Assembly (NCBI RefSeq): GCF_029227915.1
Contig: NC_079881.1
Coordinates: forward strand, 13,059,501-13,123,500
DNA: 64,000 nt
Source: Hydractinia symbiolongicarpus
Taxonomy: Eukaryota > Cnidaria > Hydrozoa > Anthoathecata > Hydractiniidae
Reading direction: 5' to 3'
Positions 1-10,479 of this stretch are shown one piece after another. A program made the translations under genes and the position numbers. The notes below the pieces were generated by a model. It did no database searches. It saw nothing but the letters and a program-made list of their open reading frames with translations, and had not been told where the DNA came from. How positions within the stretch are numbered: position 1 is the stretch's first letter; each line of letters starts with the position of its first letter.

Positions 1-1020
1 TGTAGTCCCCTTACTAGGCCGTAAAAGGCCATATTACACGATTTAAAGGCCGGTCCACTCAGTTAGCAACGTTCTTAGGGCCTGGCGCTCAGGAAAACGA
101 CTTACTACATCGTAGTTCATTAAGATTGAAAGGAAGAGACAGATCGCCACTTGTCTGGACTCGTGGAACAGCATGGTTCGCGTGTAGTCTCCTTATTAAT
201 CTTTACAAAGCCATATTACACATTTTAAAAGCCTGTGCACGTAGTTAGCAGCGTTCTTAGAGCCTGGAGATCAGGAAAACGAATTAATGCTTCCTAGTCC
301 ATTGAGATTGAAAGGAATAGACCAATGCCCACTTGTCTCGGTTCGTGGAACCACGTGGTTCATGTGTAGTCTCCTTATTAGGCCGAAAAAGGCCATATTA
401 CACGCTTTAAAGACCTGTCCACGTAGTTAGCAGCGTTCTTAGAGCATGGAGCTCAGGAAAACGAATTAATGCTTCGAAGTCAATTAAGATTGAAAGGAAT
501 AGACCGAAGGCTGCTTCCCTGGGCTCGTGGAAACACGTGGTTTACGTGTAGTCTCCTTATTACGCCGTAAAGCGCCATATTAGACGTTTCAATGGCCTGT
601 CAACATAATTAGCAGCGTTCTTAGTTTCTGGGGCTCAGGAAAACGACTGAATACATCGTAGTCCATTGAGATTGAAAGGAATAGACCGATGACCCCTTTT
701 CTGGACTCGTGAAACCATATGGTTCACGTGTAGATACTTTATTAAACCGTAAAAGGCCATATTACACGCTTTAAAGGCATGTCCACGTAGTTAGTAGCGT
801 TCTTAGAGTCTGGTGCTCAAGAAAACGACTTAAAACATCGTATTCCATTGAGATTGAAAGGACTAGTGCAATGGTCGCCTGTGTGGGACCGTGGAACCAC
901 GTGATTTACGTGTAGGCTCCTTATTGAACCGTAAATGGCAATATTACACGCTTTAAAGGACTGTGCACGTAGTTAGCAGCGTTCTTAGAGTTTGGCGCCC
1001 AAGAAAACGACTTAATACAT
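1..1020 (-). repeat. Inverted block of 5.6 monomers
   Basis: The landmark reads in reverse complement (GGCCATATT or close variants) at about 27, 209, 391, 573, 755 and 937, exactly 182 bp apart. Read on the minus strand, the stretch next to the junction matches forward sequence from 1954 for about 230 bp. The distal 300 bp match forward sequence around 4500-4780 and 1045-1260. The block is therefore an inverted piece of the same local HOR family rather than a foreign satellite. Confidence 0.95.
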
Positions 1021-1026
1021 CCTTTC
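1016..1026. other. Orientation-switch junction in the array
   Basis: Reverse-orientation sequence ending AATACAT (1014-1020) is followed directly by forward-orientation CCTTTCAATC (1021-1030). At most one base (C) could belong to both sides, and there is no filler sequence. The two sides meet at non-homologous positions of the monomer, so this is a head-to-head breakpoint inside two partial monomers. End joining or fork switching would explain it; homologous exchange would not. Confidence 0.9.
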
Positions 1027-1257
1027 AATCTTAATGGACTTCGAAGCATTAATTCGTTTTCCTGAGCTCCATGCTCTAAGAACGCTGCTAACTACGTGCA
1101 CAGGCTTTTAAAATGTGTAATATGGCTTTTTAAGGATTAATAAGGAGACTACACGCGAACCATGCTGTTCCACGAGCCCAGACAAGTGGCGATCTGTCTC
1201 TTCCTTTCAATCTTAATGGAATACGATGTAGTAAGTCGTTTTCCTGAGCGCCAGGCA
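1021..1257 (+). repeat. Forward monomers flanking the inversion
   Basis: This is a little over one monomer of the left-hand subfamily (signatures CACGCGAACCATGCTG and GGCTTTTTAAGGATTAAT). It is closely related to the reverse complement of about 1-300 and to 4490-4660. It therefore forms an inverted pair with the left end of the window. Confidence 0.85.
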
Positions 1258-2531
1258 CTAAGAACGCAGCTAACTACGTGCACAGTCTCTTAAAATGTGT
1301 AAAATGGCGTTATAAGGCCTAATAGGATGACTACACGTTAATCATGTGGTTGCACGATCACAGACACGCAGCCATCGGTCTAGTCCTTTCAATCTCAATG
1401 GAATACGATGTTTTAAGTCGTTCTCTTGATCACCAGACTCTAAGAACGCTGCTAACTACGTGGACATGCCTTTAAAGCGCGTAATGTGGCTTTTTGCGGA
1501 CTAATAAAGATTCTACACGTCAACCATGTGGTTTCACGAGTCAAGACAAGGGGTGATCGGTCTCTTTCTTTCAATCTCAATAGACTACGATGTATTAAGT
1601 CGTTCTCCTTAGCGCCAGAAACTAAGAACGCTGCTAATTATGTGGACAGGCCTTTGAAACGTCCAGTATGGCGTTTTACGGCGTAATAAGGAGACTACAC
1701 GTGAACGACGTGGTTGCACGAGCCCAGACAAGCAGCCATCGGTCTAGTCCTTTCAATCTTAATGGACTACGATGTAATAAGTTGTTTTCCTGAGCGCCAG
1801 GCACTAAGAAAGTTGCTAACTGAGCGGACCGGCCTTTAAATCGTGTAATATGGCCTTTTACGGCCTAGTAAGAGGACTACACGTAAATCACGTGGTTTCA
1901 TGGTACCAGACAGGCAGCCATCGATCTAGTCCTTTCAATCTCTATGAAGTACGATGTATTAAGTCGTTTTCTTGGGCGCCAAATTCTAAGAACGCTGCTA
2001 ACTACGTGCACAGTCCTTTAAAGCGTGTAATATGGCCATTTACGGTTCAATAAGGAGCCTACACGTAAATCACGTGGTTCCACGGTCCCACACAGGCGAC
2101 CATTGCACTAGTCCTTTCAATCTCAATGGAATACGATGTTTTAAGTCGTTTTCTTGAGCACCAGACTCTAAGAACGCTACTAACTACGTTGACAGTCTTT
2201 TAAAATGTGTAATATGACCTTTTAAGGTTTAATAAGGAGACTACACGCGAACCAGGTTTTTCCACGAGCCCAGACAAGTCGCTAAATGTCTATTCCTTAC
2301 AACCGGAATGCACTACGAAGCATTAAGTTGTTCTTCTGAGCGCCAGAAACTAAAAACGCTGCTAACTACGTGCACAGGCTTTTATAATGTGTAATATGGA
2401 CTTTTAAGGCCTAATAAGGAGACTACACGCGAACCATGCTGTTCCAGGAGCCCAGAGAAGTGGCGATCGGTCTATTCCATTCAATCTTAATGGACTTTGT
2501 AGCATTAAGTTGTTTTCCTAAGTGCCAGGCT
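1258..2531 (+). repeat. HOR A copy 1, 7 monomers (1,274 bp)
   Basis: Identity with the next 1,274 bp begins at CTAAGAACGCAGC (1258) and is nearly perfect. One difference noticed is GGCTTTTTG versus GGCCTTTTG near 1490. The seven monomers differ from each other, so the repeating unit is the heptamer. Some carry left-subfamily variants such as ATTTACGGTTCAATAAGG and GACCTTTTAAGG. Confidence 0.93.
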
Positions 2532-3805
2532 CTAAGAACGCAGCTAACTACGTGCACAGTCTCTTAAAATGTGTAAAATGGCGTTATAAGGCCTAATAGG
2601 ATGACTACACGTTAATCATGTGGTTGCACGATCACAGACACGCAGCCATCGGTCTAGTCCTTTCAATCTCAATGGAATACGATGTTTTAAGTCGTTCTCT
2701 TGATCACCAGACTCTAAGAACGCTGCTAACTACGTGGACATGCCTTTAAAGCGCGTAATGTGGCCTTTTGCGGACTAATAAAGATTCTACACGTCAACCA
2801 TGTGGTTTCACGAGTCAAGACAAGGGGTGATCGGTCTCTTTCTTTCAATCTCAATAGACTACGATGTATTAAGTCGTTCTCCTTAGCGCCAGAAACTAAG
2901 AACGCTGCTAATTATGTGGACAGGCCTTTGAAACGTCCAGTATGGCGTTTTACGGCGTAATAAGGAGACTACACGTGAACGACGTGGTTGCACGAGCCCA
3001 GACAAGCAGCCATCGGTCTAGTCCTTTCAATCTTAATGGACTACGATGTAATAAGTTGTTTTCCTGAGCGCCAGGCACTAAGAAAGTTGCTAACTGAGCG
3101 GACCGGCCTTTAAATCGTGTAATATGGCCTTTTACGGCCTAGTAAGAGGACTACACGTAAATCACGTGGTTTCATGGTACCAGACAGGCAGCCATCGATC
3201 TAGTCCTTTCAATCTCTATGAAGTACGATGTATTAAGTCGTTTTCTTGGGCGCCAAATTCTAAGAACGCTGCTAACTACGTGCACAGTCCTTTAAAGCGT
3301 GTAATATGGCCATTTACGGTTCAATAAGGAGCCTACACGTAAATCACGTGGTTCCACGGTCCCACACAGGCGACCATTGCACTAGTCCTTTCAATCTCAA
3401 TGGAATACGATGTTTTAAGTCGTTTTCTTGAGCACCAGACTCTAAGAACGCTACTAACTACGTTGACAGTCTTTTAAAATGTGTAATATGACCTTTTAAG
3501 GTTTAATAAGGAGACTACACGCGAACCAGGTTTTTCCACGAGCCCAGACAAGTCGCTAAATGTCTATTCCTTACAACCGGAATGCACTACGAAGCATTAA
3601 GTTGTTCTTCTGAGCGCCAGAAACTAAAAACGCTGCTAACTACGTGCACAGGCTTTTATAATGTGTAATATGGACTTTTAAGGCCTAATAAGGAGACTAC
3701 ACGCGAACCATGCTGTTCCAGGAGCCCAGAGAAGTGGCGATCGGTCTATTCCATTCAATCTTAATGGACTTTGTAGCATTAAGTTGTTTTCCTAAGTGCC
3801 AGGCT
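2532..3805 (+). repeat. HOR A copy 2, 7 monomers (1,274 bp)
   Basis: This matches copy 1 base for base apart from isolated substitutions, offset exactly 1,274 bp (7 x 182). The near identity in an otherwise diverged neighbourhood points to a recent tandem duplication. Confidence 0.93.
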
Positions 3806-4286
3806 CTAAGAACGCAGCTAACTACGTGCACAGTCTCTTAAAATGTGTAAAATGGCGTTATAAGGCCTAATAGGATGACTACACGTTAATCATGTGGTTG
3901 CACGATCACAGACACGCAGCCATCGGTCTAGTCCTTTCAATCTCAATGGAATACGATGTTTTAAGTCGTTCTCTTGATCACCAGACTCTAAGAACGCTGC
4001 TAACTACGTGGACATGCCTTTAAAGCGCGTAATGTGGCCTTTTGCGGACTAATAAAGATTCTACACGTCAACCATGTGGTTTCACGAGTCAAGACAAGGG
4101 GTGATCGGTCTCTTTCTTTCAATCTCAATAGACTACGATGTATTAAGTCGTTCTCTTTAGCGCCAGAAACTAAGAACGCTGCTAATTATGTGGACAGGCC
4201 TTTGAAACGTCCAGTATGGCGTTTTACGGCGTAATAAGGAGACTACACGTGAACGACGTGGTTGCACGAGCCCAGACAAGCAGCCT
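3806..4286 (+). repeat. HOR A copy 3, truncated
   Basis: This follows copies 1 and 2 at the 1,274-bp offset for about 2.6 monomers. One substitution near 4155 (TTCTCTTTAG for TTCTCCTTAG) was noticed. It loses similarity after GACAAGCAGCC (about 4286), where the sequence changes to a different monomer type with AGTAGAAAACG. Confidence 0.9.
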
Positions 4287-5270
4287 TCGGTCTATTCCTT
4301 TCAATCTTAGTAGAAAACGATATAGTAAGGCGATATCCTGAGCGCCGGGCTGAAGAACGTTGCAAACTACCTGCACAGGTTTTGAAAATGTGTAATATCG
4401 CATTTTAAAGCCTAATAAGGAGACTACACGCAAACCATGCTGTTCCACAAACCCAGACAAGTGGCGTTTGGTCTATTCCTTTCAATCATAATGGACTTCA
4501 AAGCATTAATTCGTTTTCCTGAGTTCCATGCTCTAAGAACGCTGCTAACTACGTGCACAGGCTTTTAAAATGTGTAATATGGCTTTTTAAGGATTTGTAA
4601 GGAGACTACACGCGAACCATGCTGCTCCACGGGGCCAGACAAGTGGCGATCTTTTCAATCTTAATGGATTACGATGTAGTAAGTCGTTTTCCTGAGCGCC
4701 AGGCCCTCAGAACGTTGCTAACTGAGTGGACCGGCCTTTAAATCGTGTAATATGGCCTTTTACGTCCTAGTAAGGGGACTACACGTGAGTCACGTGGTTT
4801 CATGGTCCCAGACAGGCAGCCATCGATCTAGTCCTTTCAAATTCAATGGAATACGATGTTTTAAGTCGTTTTCTTGACCACCGGACTCTAAGAACGCTTG
4901 TAACTGCGTGGACAGGCCTTTAAAGCGTGTAATTTGGCCTACGGCCTAATAAGGAGAGTGCAGGTAAATCGCATGATTCCACGAGCCCAGACAAGTGCCC
5001 ATCGGCCAAGTCCTTTCAATTGCAATGGACTACGATTTAGTAAGTCGATATCCTGAGCGCCGACCTGAAGAATGTTGTAAGCTACCTGCACAGGCTTTGA
5101 AAATGTGTAATATCGCATTTAAAAGGCCTAATAAGGAGACTACACGCGAACAATGCTGTTCCACGAGCCCAGAGAAGTGGCGATCGGTCTATTCCTTTCA
5201 ATCTTAATGGACTTCGAAGCATTAAGTTGTTTTCCTAAGTGCCAGGCTCTAAGAACGAAGCTAACTACGT
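4287..5270 (+). repeat. Diverged left-subfamily monomers with small deletions
   Basis: About 5.4 monomers with no HOR partner at fixed offset. Variants include TAATATCGCATTT, a roughly 9-bp deletion near 4650 (GGCGAT runs straight into CTTTTCAATC) and a 3-bp deletion in the landmark near 4937 (GGCCTACGGCC). Around 4500-4780 it is the best forward match to the inverted block at 1-300. Confidence 0.85.
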
Positions 5271-5965
5271 GCACAGTCTTTTAAAATGTGTAAAATGGCG
5301 TTATAAGGCCTAATAGGATGACTACACGTTAATCATGTGGTTGCACGATCACAGACAGGCAGCCATCGGTCTAGTCCTTTCAATCTCAATGGAATACGAT
5401 GTTTTAAGTCGTTCTCTTGACCACCAGACTCTAAGAACGCTGCTAACTACGTGCACAGTCTTTTAAAATGTGTAATATGACCTTTTAAGGTTTAATAAGG
5501 AGACTACACGCGAACCAGGTTTTTCCACGAGCCTAGACAAGTCGCTAAATGTCTATTCCTTACAACCGGAATGCACTACGAAGCATTAAGTTGTTCTTCT
5601 GAGCGCCAGAAACTAAAAACGCTGCTAACTACGTTCACAGGATTTTATAATGTGTAATATGGACTTTTAAGGCCTAATAAGGAGACTACACGCGAACCAT
5701 GCTGTTCCAGGAGCCCAGAGAAGTGGCGATCGGTCTATTCCATTCAATCTTAATGGACTACGATGTAATAAGTTGTTTTCCTGAGCGCCAGGCACTAAGA
5801 AAGTTGCTAACTGAGCGGACCGGCCTTTAAATCGTGTAATATGGACTTTTACGGCCTAGTAAGAGGACTACACGTAAATCACGTGGTTTCATGGTACCAG
5901 ACAGGCAGCCATCGATCTAGTCCTTTCAATCTCTATGAAGTACGATGTATTAAGTCGTTTTCTTG
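5271..5965 (+). repeat. Shuffled fragment of HOR A
   Basis: Three pieces of the heptamer appear out of order. About 5271-5450 matches 2540-2710, about 5450-5760 matches 2185-2495, and about 5760-5965 matches 1760-1965 (repeated at 3034-3239). The piece borders lie in blocks shared by all monomers (for example GCTAACTACGTGCACAGTC), as expected from unequal exchange between misaligned monomers. Confidence 0.8.
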
Positions 5966-5990
5966 GGCGCCAGGCTCTAAGAACACTGCT
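5966..5990 (+). other. Boundary between monomer subfamilies
   Basis: Left of this point monomers carry signatures such as CACGCGAACCATGCTG, TAGTCCTTTC and TTAAAATGTGTAA. Right of it these disappear and new types begin, first CTAAGGCCCATTGCAGCC at about 6016. The switch falls inside one monomer, within GGGCGCCAGGCTCTAAGAAC, so it is a recombination junction between arrays of different age. Confidence 0.75.
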
Positions 5991-6234
5991 AACTACCAGC
6001 ACAGGTCTTTAAAGCGTGTACTAAGGCCCATTGCAGCCTGATATGGAGACTATACGTAAATCACGTGATTCCACGAGGCCATACAAGTTCTAATCGGTCT
6101 ATTCCTTTTAATCTTAAAAGACTGCCGTGTATTAAGTCGTTTTCCTATGTGTCAGGCTCTAAGAACGCTGCTAACTATGTGGACAGTCCTTTAAAACGTG
6201 TAATATGGCTTTTTACGGCGTAATAAGAAGACTA

Positions 6235-6256
6235 CACGTGAACCACGTGGTTCCAC
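6235..6256 (+). promoter_or_regulatory. CACGTG cluster, commonest form (example)
   Basis: Perfect CACGTG hexamers at 6235-6240 and 6244-6249, with a degenerate third (CACGAG) at 6254-6259. The middle one sits in the perfect 12-bp palindrome AACCACGTGGTT (6241-6252). CACGTG is the core of E-boxes and plant G-boxes bound by bHLH and bZIP proteins. The same arrangement occurs in a large share of monomers right of 6 kb. Binding is inference. Confidence 0.55.
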
Positions 6257-7141
6257 GAGTCCAGACAAGTGACCATCGGTCTATTTCTTTCAATCTCAAT
6301 GAACTTCAATGTATTAAGTGGTTCTTCTTAGCACCAGGCTCTAGAACGCTGCTAACTATGTGGACAGGTTTTATAACGTTTAATATGGCCTTATACGGCC
6401 TAATAAGGGGACTACACGAGAATCACGTGGTTCCACGAGTCCAGACAAGTGGCCATCCGTCTATTCCTTTCAATCTCAATGGACTAGGATGTATTAAGTT
6501 GTTTTCCTGGCCGTCAGGCCTTAAGAACGCTTCTAACTATGTGGACAGGCCTTTATAACGTGTAATGTGGCCTTTTACGGCCTAATAAGGAGACTACACG
6601 TAACCTACGTGTTTCCACGTGCCCACACAAGTGGCCATTGCTCTTTTCCTTTCAATCTTAATAGACTGACGTGTATTAAGTCGTTCTCCAGTGTGTCAGG
6701 CTCTAAGAACGCTACTAACTACGCAGACTTGCCTTTAAAGCGCTTAATATGGCCTTTTACAGCCTAATAAAGAGATTACACGTGAACCACGTGGTTCCAC
6801 GAGTCCAGACAAGTGATTATCGGTCTATTTCTTTCAATCTTTATAGACTGGCGTGTATTAAGTTGTTTTCGTGAAGACCAGGCTTTTAGAACACTGTTAA
6901 CTATGTGGACATGTCTTTAAAACATTTAATATGGCCTTTTACAGCCTAATAAGGAGATTACACGTAAACTACGTGGTTCCACGAGCCCAGACAAGTGATT
7001 ATCGGTCTATTCCTTTCAATGTCAATGAACTTCGATGTATTAAGTCGTTCTTCTTAGCGCCAGGCTCTAGAACGCTGCTAACTATGTGGACAGGTCTTTA
7101 TAACGTGTAATATGGCCTTTTACGACCTAATAAGGAGATTA

Positions 7142-7166
7142 CACGTAAACTACGTGTTTCCACGTG
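7142..7166 (+). promoter_or_regulatory. CACGTG cluster, alternative register (example)
   Basis: In this monomer type the first two hexamers are degenerate (CACGTA at 7142, TACGTG at 7151), while the third is perfect (CACGTG at 7161). A perfect site is thus kept 10 bp downstream of where the commonest type has it. Confidence 0.5.
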
Positions 7167-7504
7167 CCCAGAGAAGTGGCCATTGCTCTATTCCTTTCAA
7201 TCTTAATAAACTGCCGTGTATTAAGTTGTTTTCCTGTGTGTCAGGCTCTAAGAACGCTACTAACTACGTGGACTTGCCTTTGAAGCGCTTAATATGGCCT
7301 TTTACGGCCTAATAAGGAGACTACACGTGAACCACGTGGTTCTGCGAGTCCAGACAAGTGGTCATCGGTCTATTCCTTCCAGTCTCAACGGACTTCAAAC
7401 CATTGAGTCGTTTTCTTGACCGCGAATCTCTCAGAATGCTGCTAACTACGTGCACAGGTCTTTCAAGTCTTTAATATGACCACTTACGGCCTAATACTGA
7501 TTGC

Positions 7505-8775
7505 ACACGTAAATCACGTGAATCCACGAGGCCACACAAGTTTTCATCGGTCTATTCCATTTAATCTAAAAAGACTACCGTGTATTAAGTCATTTTCCTG
7601 TGTGTCAGGCTCTAAGAACGCTGCTAACTATGTGGACAGTCCTTTAAAACGTGTAATATGTCCTTTTACAGCCTAATAAAGAGATTACACGTGAACCACG
7701 TGGTTCCACGAGTCCAGACAAGTGATCATCGGTCTATTCCTTTCAATCTCAATGAAATTCAATGTATTAAGTCGTTCTTCTCAGCGCCAGGCTCTAAGAA
7801 CGCTGCTAACTACGTAGACTTGCCTTTAAAGCGCTTAATTTGCCCTTTTACAGCCTGATAAGGAGACTGCACCTAAACCACGAGGTTCCACGAGTCGAGA
7901 CAAGTGACCATCGTCTATTCCTTTCAATCTCAATGGACTAGGATGTATTAAGTTGTTTTCCTGGCCGTCAGGCCTTAAGAACGCTGTAACTATGTGGACA
8001 TGCCTTTAAAGCGTTTAATATGGCCTTATACGGCCTAATAAGGAGACTACACGTGAATCACGTGGTTCCACGAGTCCAGACAAGTGGCAATTGCTCTATT
8101 CCTTTCAATCTTAATAAACTGCCGTGTATTAAGTTGTTTTCCTGTTTGTCAGGCTCTAAGAACGCTACTAACTACGTGGACTTGCCTTTGAAGCGCTTAA
8201 TATGGCCTTTTACGGCCTAATAAGGAGACTACACGTGAACCACGTGGTTCTGCGAGTCCAGACAAGTGGTCATCGGTCTATTCCTTCCAGTCTCAACGGA
8301 CTTCAAACCATTGAGTCGTTTTCTTGACCGCGAATCTCTTAGAATGCTGCTAACTACGTGCACAGGCCTTCCAAGTCTCTAATATGACCACTTACGGCCT
8401 AATACTGATAGCACACGTAAATCGTGTGGTTCCACGAGCCCAGACAAGTGGTCATCGGTCTATTCCTTTCAATCTCAATGGACTAGGATGTATTAAGTTG
8501 TTTTCCTGGCCGTCTGGCCTTAAGAACGCTGCTAACTATGTGGACAGGCCTTTATAACGTGTAATATGGCCTTTTACGGCGTAATAAGAAGACTACATGT
8601 GAACCACGTGGTTCCACGAGTCCAGACAAGTGGCCATTGCTCTATTCCTTCCGATCTCAATGGACTGCGAAGCATTCAGTTGCTTTCCTGAGCGCCAGGC
8701 TTTAAGAACGCTGCTAACTTCGTGCACCGGTTTTTAAAGTGCCTGACATGGCCTTTTCCGTCTAATATAGAGACT
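7505..8775 (+). repeat. 1,271-bp heptamer duplication, copy 1
   Basis: Matches the following sequence at an offset of 1,271 bp from about 7505, for example the same reading frame at 7658 and 8929. It overlaps the beginning of HOR B, whose first copy starts at about 8118. Confidence 0.85.
8057..8064 (+). promoter_or_regulatory. ATCACGTG, CDEI-like octamer (example)
   Basis: The octamer fits RTCACRTG, the centromere element CDEI of budding yeasts that is bound by the bHLH protein Cbf1. It recurs in monomer types with GAATCACGTGG or AAATCACGTGA. The resemblance may be only the shared CACGTG core. Confidence 0.35.
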
Positions 8776-10479
8776 ACACGTAAATCACGTGAATCCACGA
8801 GGCCACACAAGTTTTCATCGGTCTATTCCATTTAATCCAAAAAGACTACCGTGTATTAAGTCATTTTCCTGTGTGTCAGGCTCTAAGAACGCTGCTAACT
8901 ATGTGGACAGTCCTTTAAAACGTGTAATATGTCCTTTTACAGCCTAATAAAGAGATTACACGTGAACCACGTGGTTCCACGAGTCCAGACAAGTGATCAT
9001 CGGTCTATTCCTTTCAATCTCAATGAAATTCAATGTATTAAGTCGTTCTTCTCAGCGCCAGGCTCTAAGAACGCTGCTAACTACGTAGACTTGCCTTTAA
9101 AGCGCTTAATTTGCCCTTTTACAGCCTGATAAGGAGACTGCACCTAAACCACGAGGTTCCACGAGTCCAGACAAGTGACCATCGTCTATTCCTTTCAATC
9201 TCAATGGACTAGGATGTATTAAGTTGTTTTCCTGGCCGTCAGGCCTTAAGAACGCTGTAACTACGTGGACATGCCTTTAAAGCGTTTATTATGGCCTTAT
9301 ACGGCCTAATAAGGAGACTACACGTGAATCACGTGGTTCCACGAGTCCAGACAAGTGGCAATTGCTCTATTCCTTTCAATCTTAATAAACTGCCGTGTAT
9401 TAAGTTGTTTTCCTGTGTGTCAGGCTCTAAGAACGCTACTAACTACGTGGACTTGCCTTTGAAGCGCTTAATATGGCCTTTTACGGCCTAAGAAGGAGAC
9501 TACACGTGAACCACGTGGTTCTGCGAGTCCAGACAAGTGGTCATCGGTCTATTCCTTTCAATCTCAATGGACTAGGATGTATTAAGTTGTTTTCCTGGCC
9601 GTCAGGCCTTAAAAACGCTGCTAACTATGTGGACAGGCCTTTATAACGTGTAATATGGACTTTTACGGCCTAGTAATGAGACTACACGTGATGCACGTGG
9701 TTCCACGAGCCCAGACAAGTGATTATCGGTCTATTCCTTTCAATGTCAATGAACTTCGATGTATTAAGTCGTTCTTCTTAGCGCCAGGCTCTAGAACGCT
9801 GCTAACTATGTGGACAGGTCTTTATAACGTGTAATATGGCCTTTTACGGCCTAATAAGGAGACTACACGTAAACTACGTGTTTCCACGTGCCCAGAGAAG
9901 TGGCCATTGCTCTATTCCTTTCTATCTTAATAGACTGCCGTGTATTAAGTCGTTTTCCTGTGTGTCAGGCTCTAAGAACGCTACTAACTACGTAGACTTG
10001 CCTTTAAAGCGCTTAAGATGGCCTTTTACGTCCTAATAAGGAGACTACACGTGAACCACGTGGTTCTGCGAGTCCAGACAAGTGGTCATCGGTCTATTCC
10101 TTCCAGTCTCAACGGACTTCAAACCATTGAGTCGTTTTCTTGACCGCGAGTCTCTCAGAATGCTGCTAACTACGTGCACAGGCCTTCCAAGTCTCTAATA
10201 TGACCACTTACGGCCTAATACTGATAGCACACGTAAATCGTGTGGTTCCACGAGCCCAGACAAGTGGTCATCGGTCTATTCCTTTCAATCTCAATGGACT
10301 AGGATGTATTAAGTTGTTTTCCTGGCCGTCAGGCCTTAAGAACGCTGCTAACTATGTGGACAGGCCTTTATAACGTTAAATATGGCCTTTTACGGCCTAA
10401 TAAGGAGACTAAACGTAAACTACGTGTTTCCAGGTGCCCAGACAAGTGGCCATTGCTCTATTCCTTTCAATCTTAATAG
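8118..10479 (+). repeat. HOR B copy 1, 13 monomers (2,362 bp)
   Basis: Identity at an offset of 2,362 bp starts just after CTTAATAA/GA near 8118. Corresponding landmarks are 8929/11291, 9291/11653, 9836/12198 and 10382/12744. One difference noticed is CTAAGAAGGAG at 9488 versus CTAATAAGGAG in copy 2. Confidence 0.9.
8776..9558 (+). repeat. 1,271-bp heptamer duplication, copy 2 (partial)
   Basis: Follows copy 1 for about 780 bp. It then diverges at about 9558, where copy 1 has CTTCCAGTCTCAACGG and this copy has CTTTCAATCTCAATGG. The duplication lies inside HOR B and predates the amplification of the 13-mer. Confidence 0.83.

Larger units (their letters stand above)
5991..7504 (+). repeat. Non-HOR monomers of the right-hand subfamilies
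   Basis: About 8 monomers of several types with no near-identical copy at a fixed offset. They include the GGCCCATTGCAGCC type (6016), the double-CACGTG type (6205) and the type with AAACTACGTGTTTCCACGTG (7112). One base is commonly lost in CTCTAGAACG. The first CAAACCATTGAG cassette appears at about 7391. Confidence 0.85.

Noticed and set aside
4224-4460. Minus-strand frames at 4224-4460, 33295-33513 and 38792-39010
   Set aside because: They lie across ordinary monomers, and the last two are the same place in the two HOR E copies. They are chance frames of the complementary strand.
6541-6600. GGCCTTTTACGGCC as a hairpin terminator or regulatory stem
   Set aside because: The arms are only 4 bp around a 6-base loop, and the block is simply part of every monomer. 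No transcript context supports a function.
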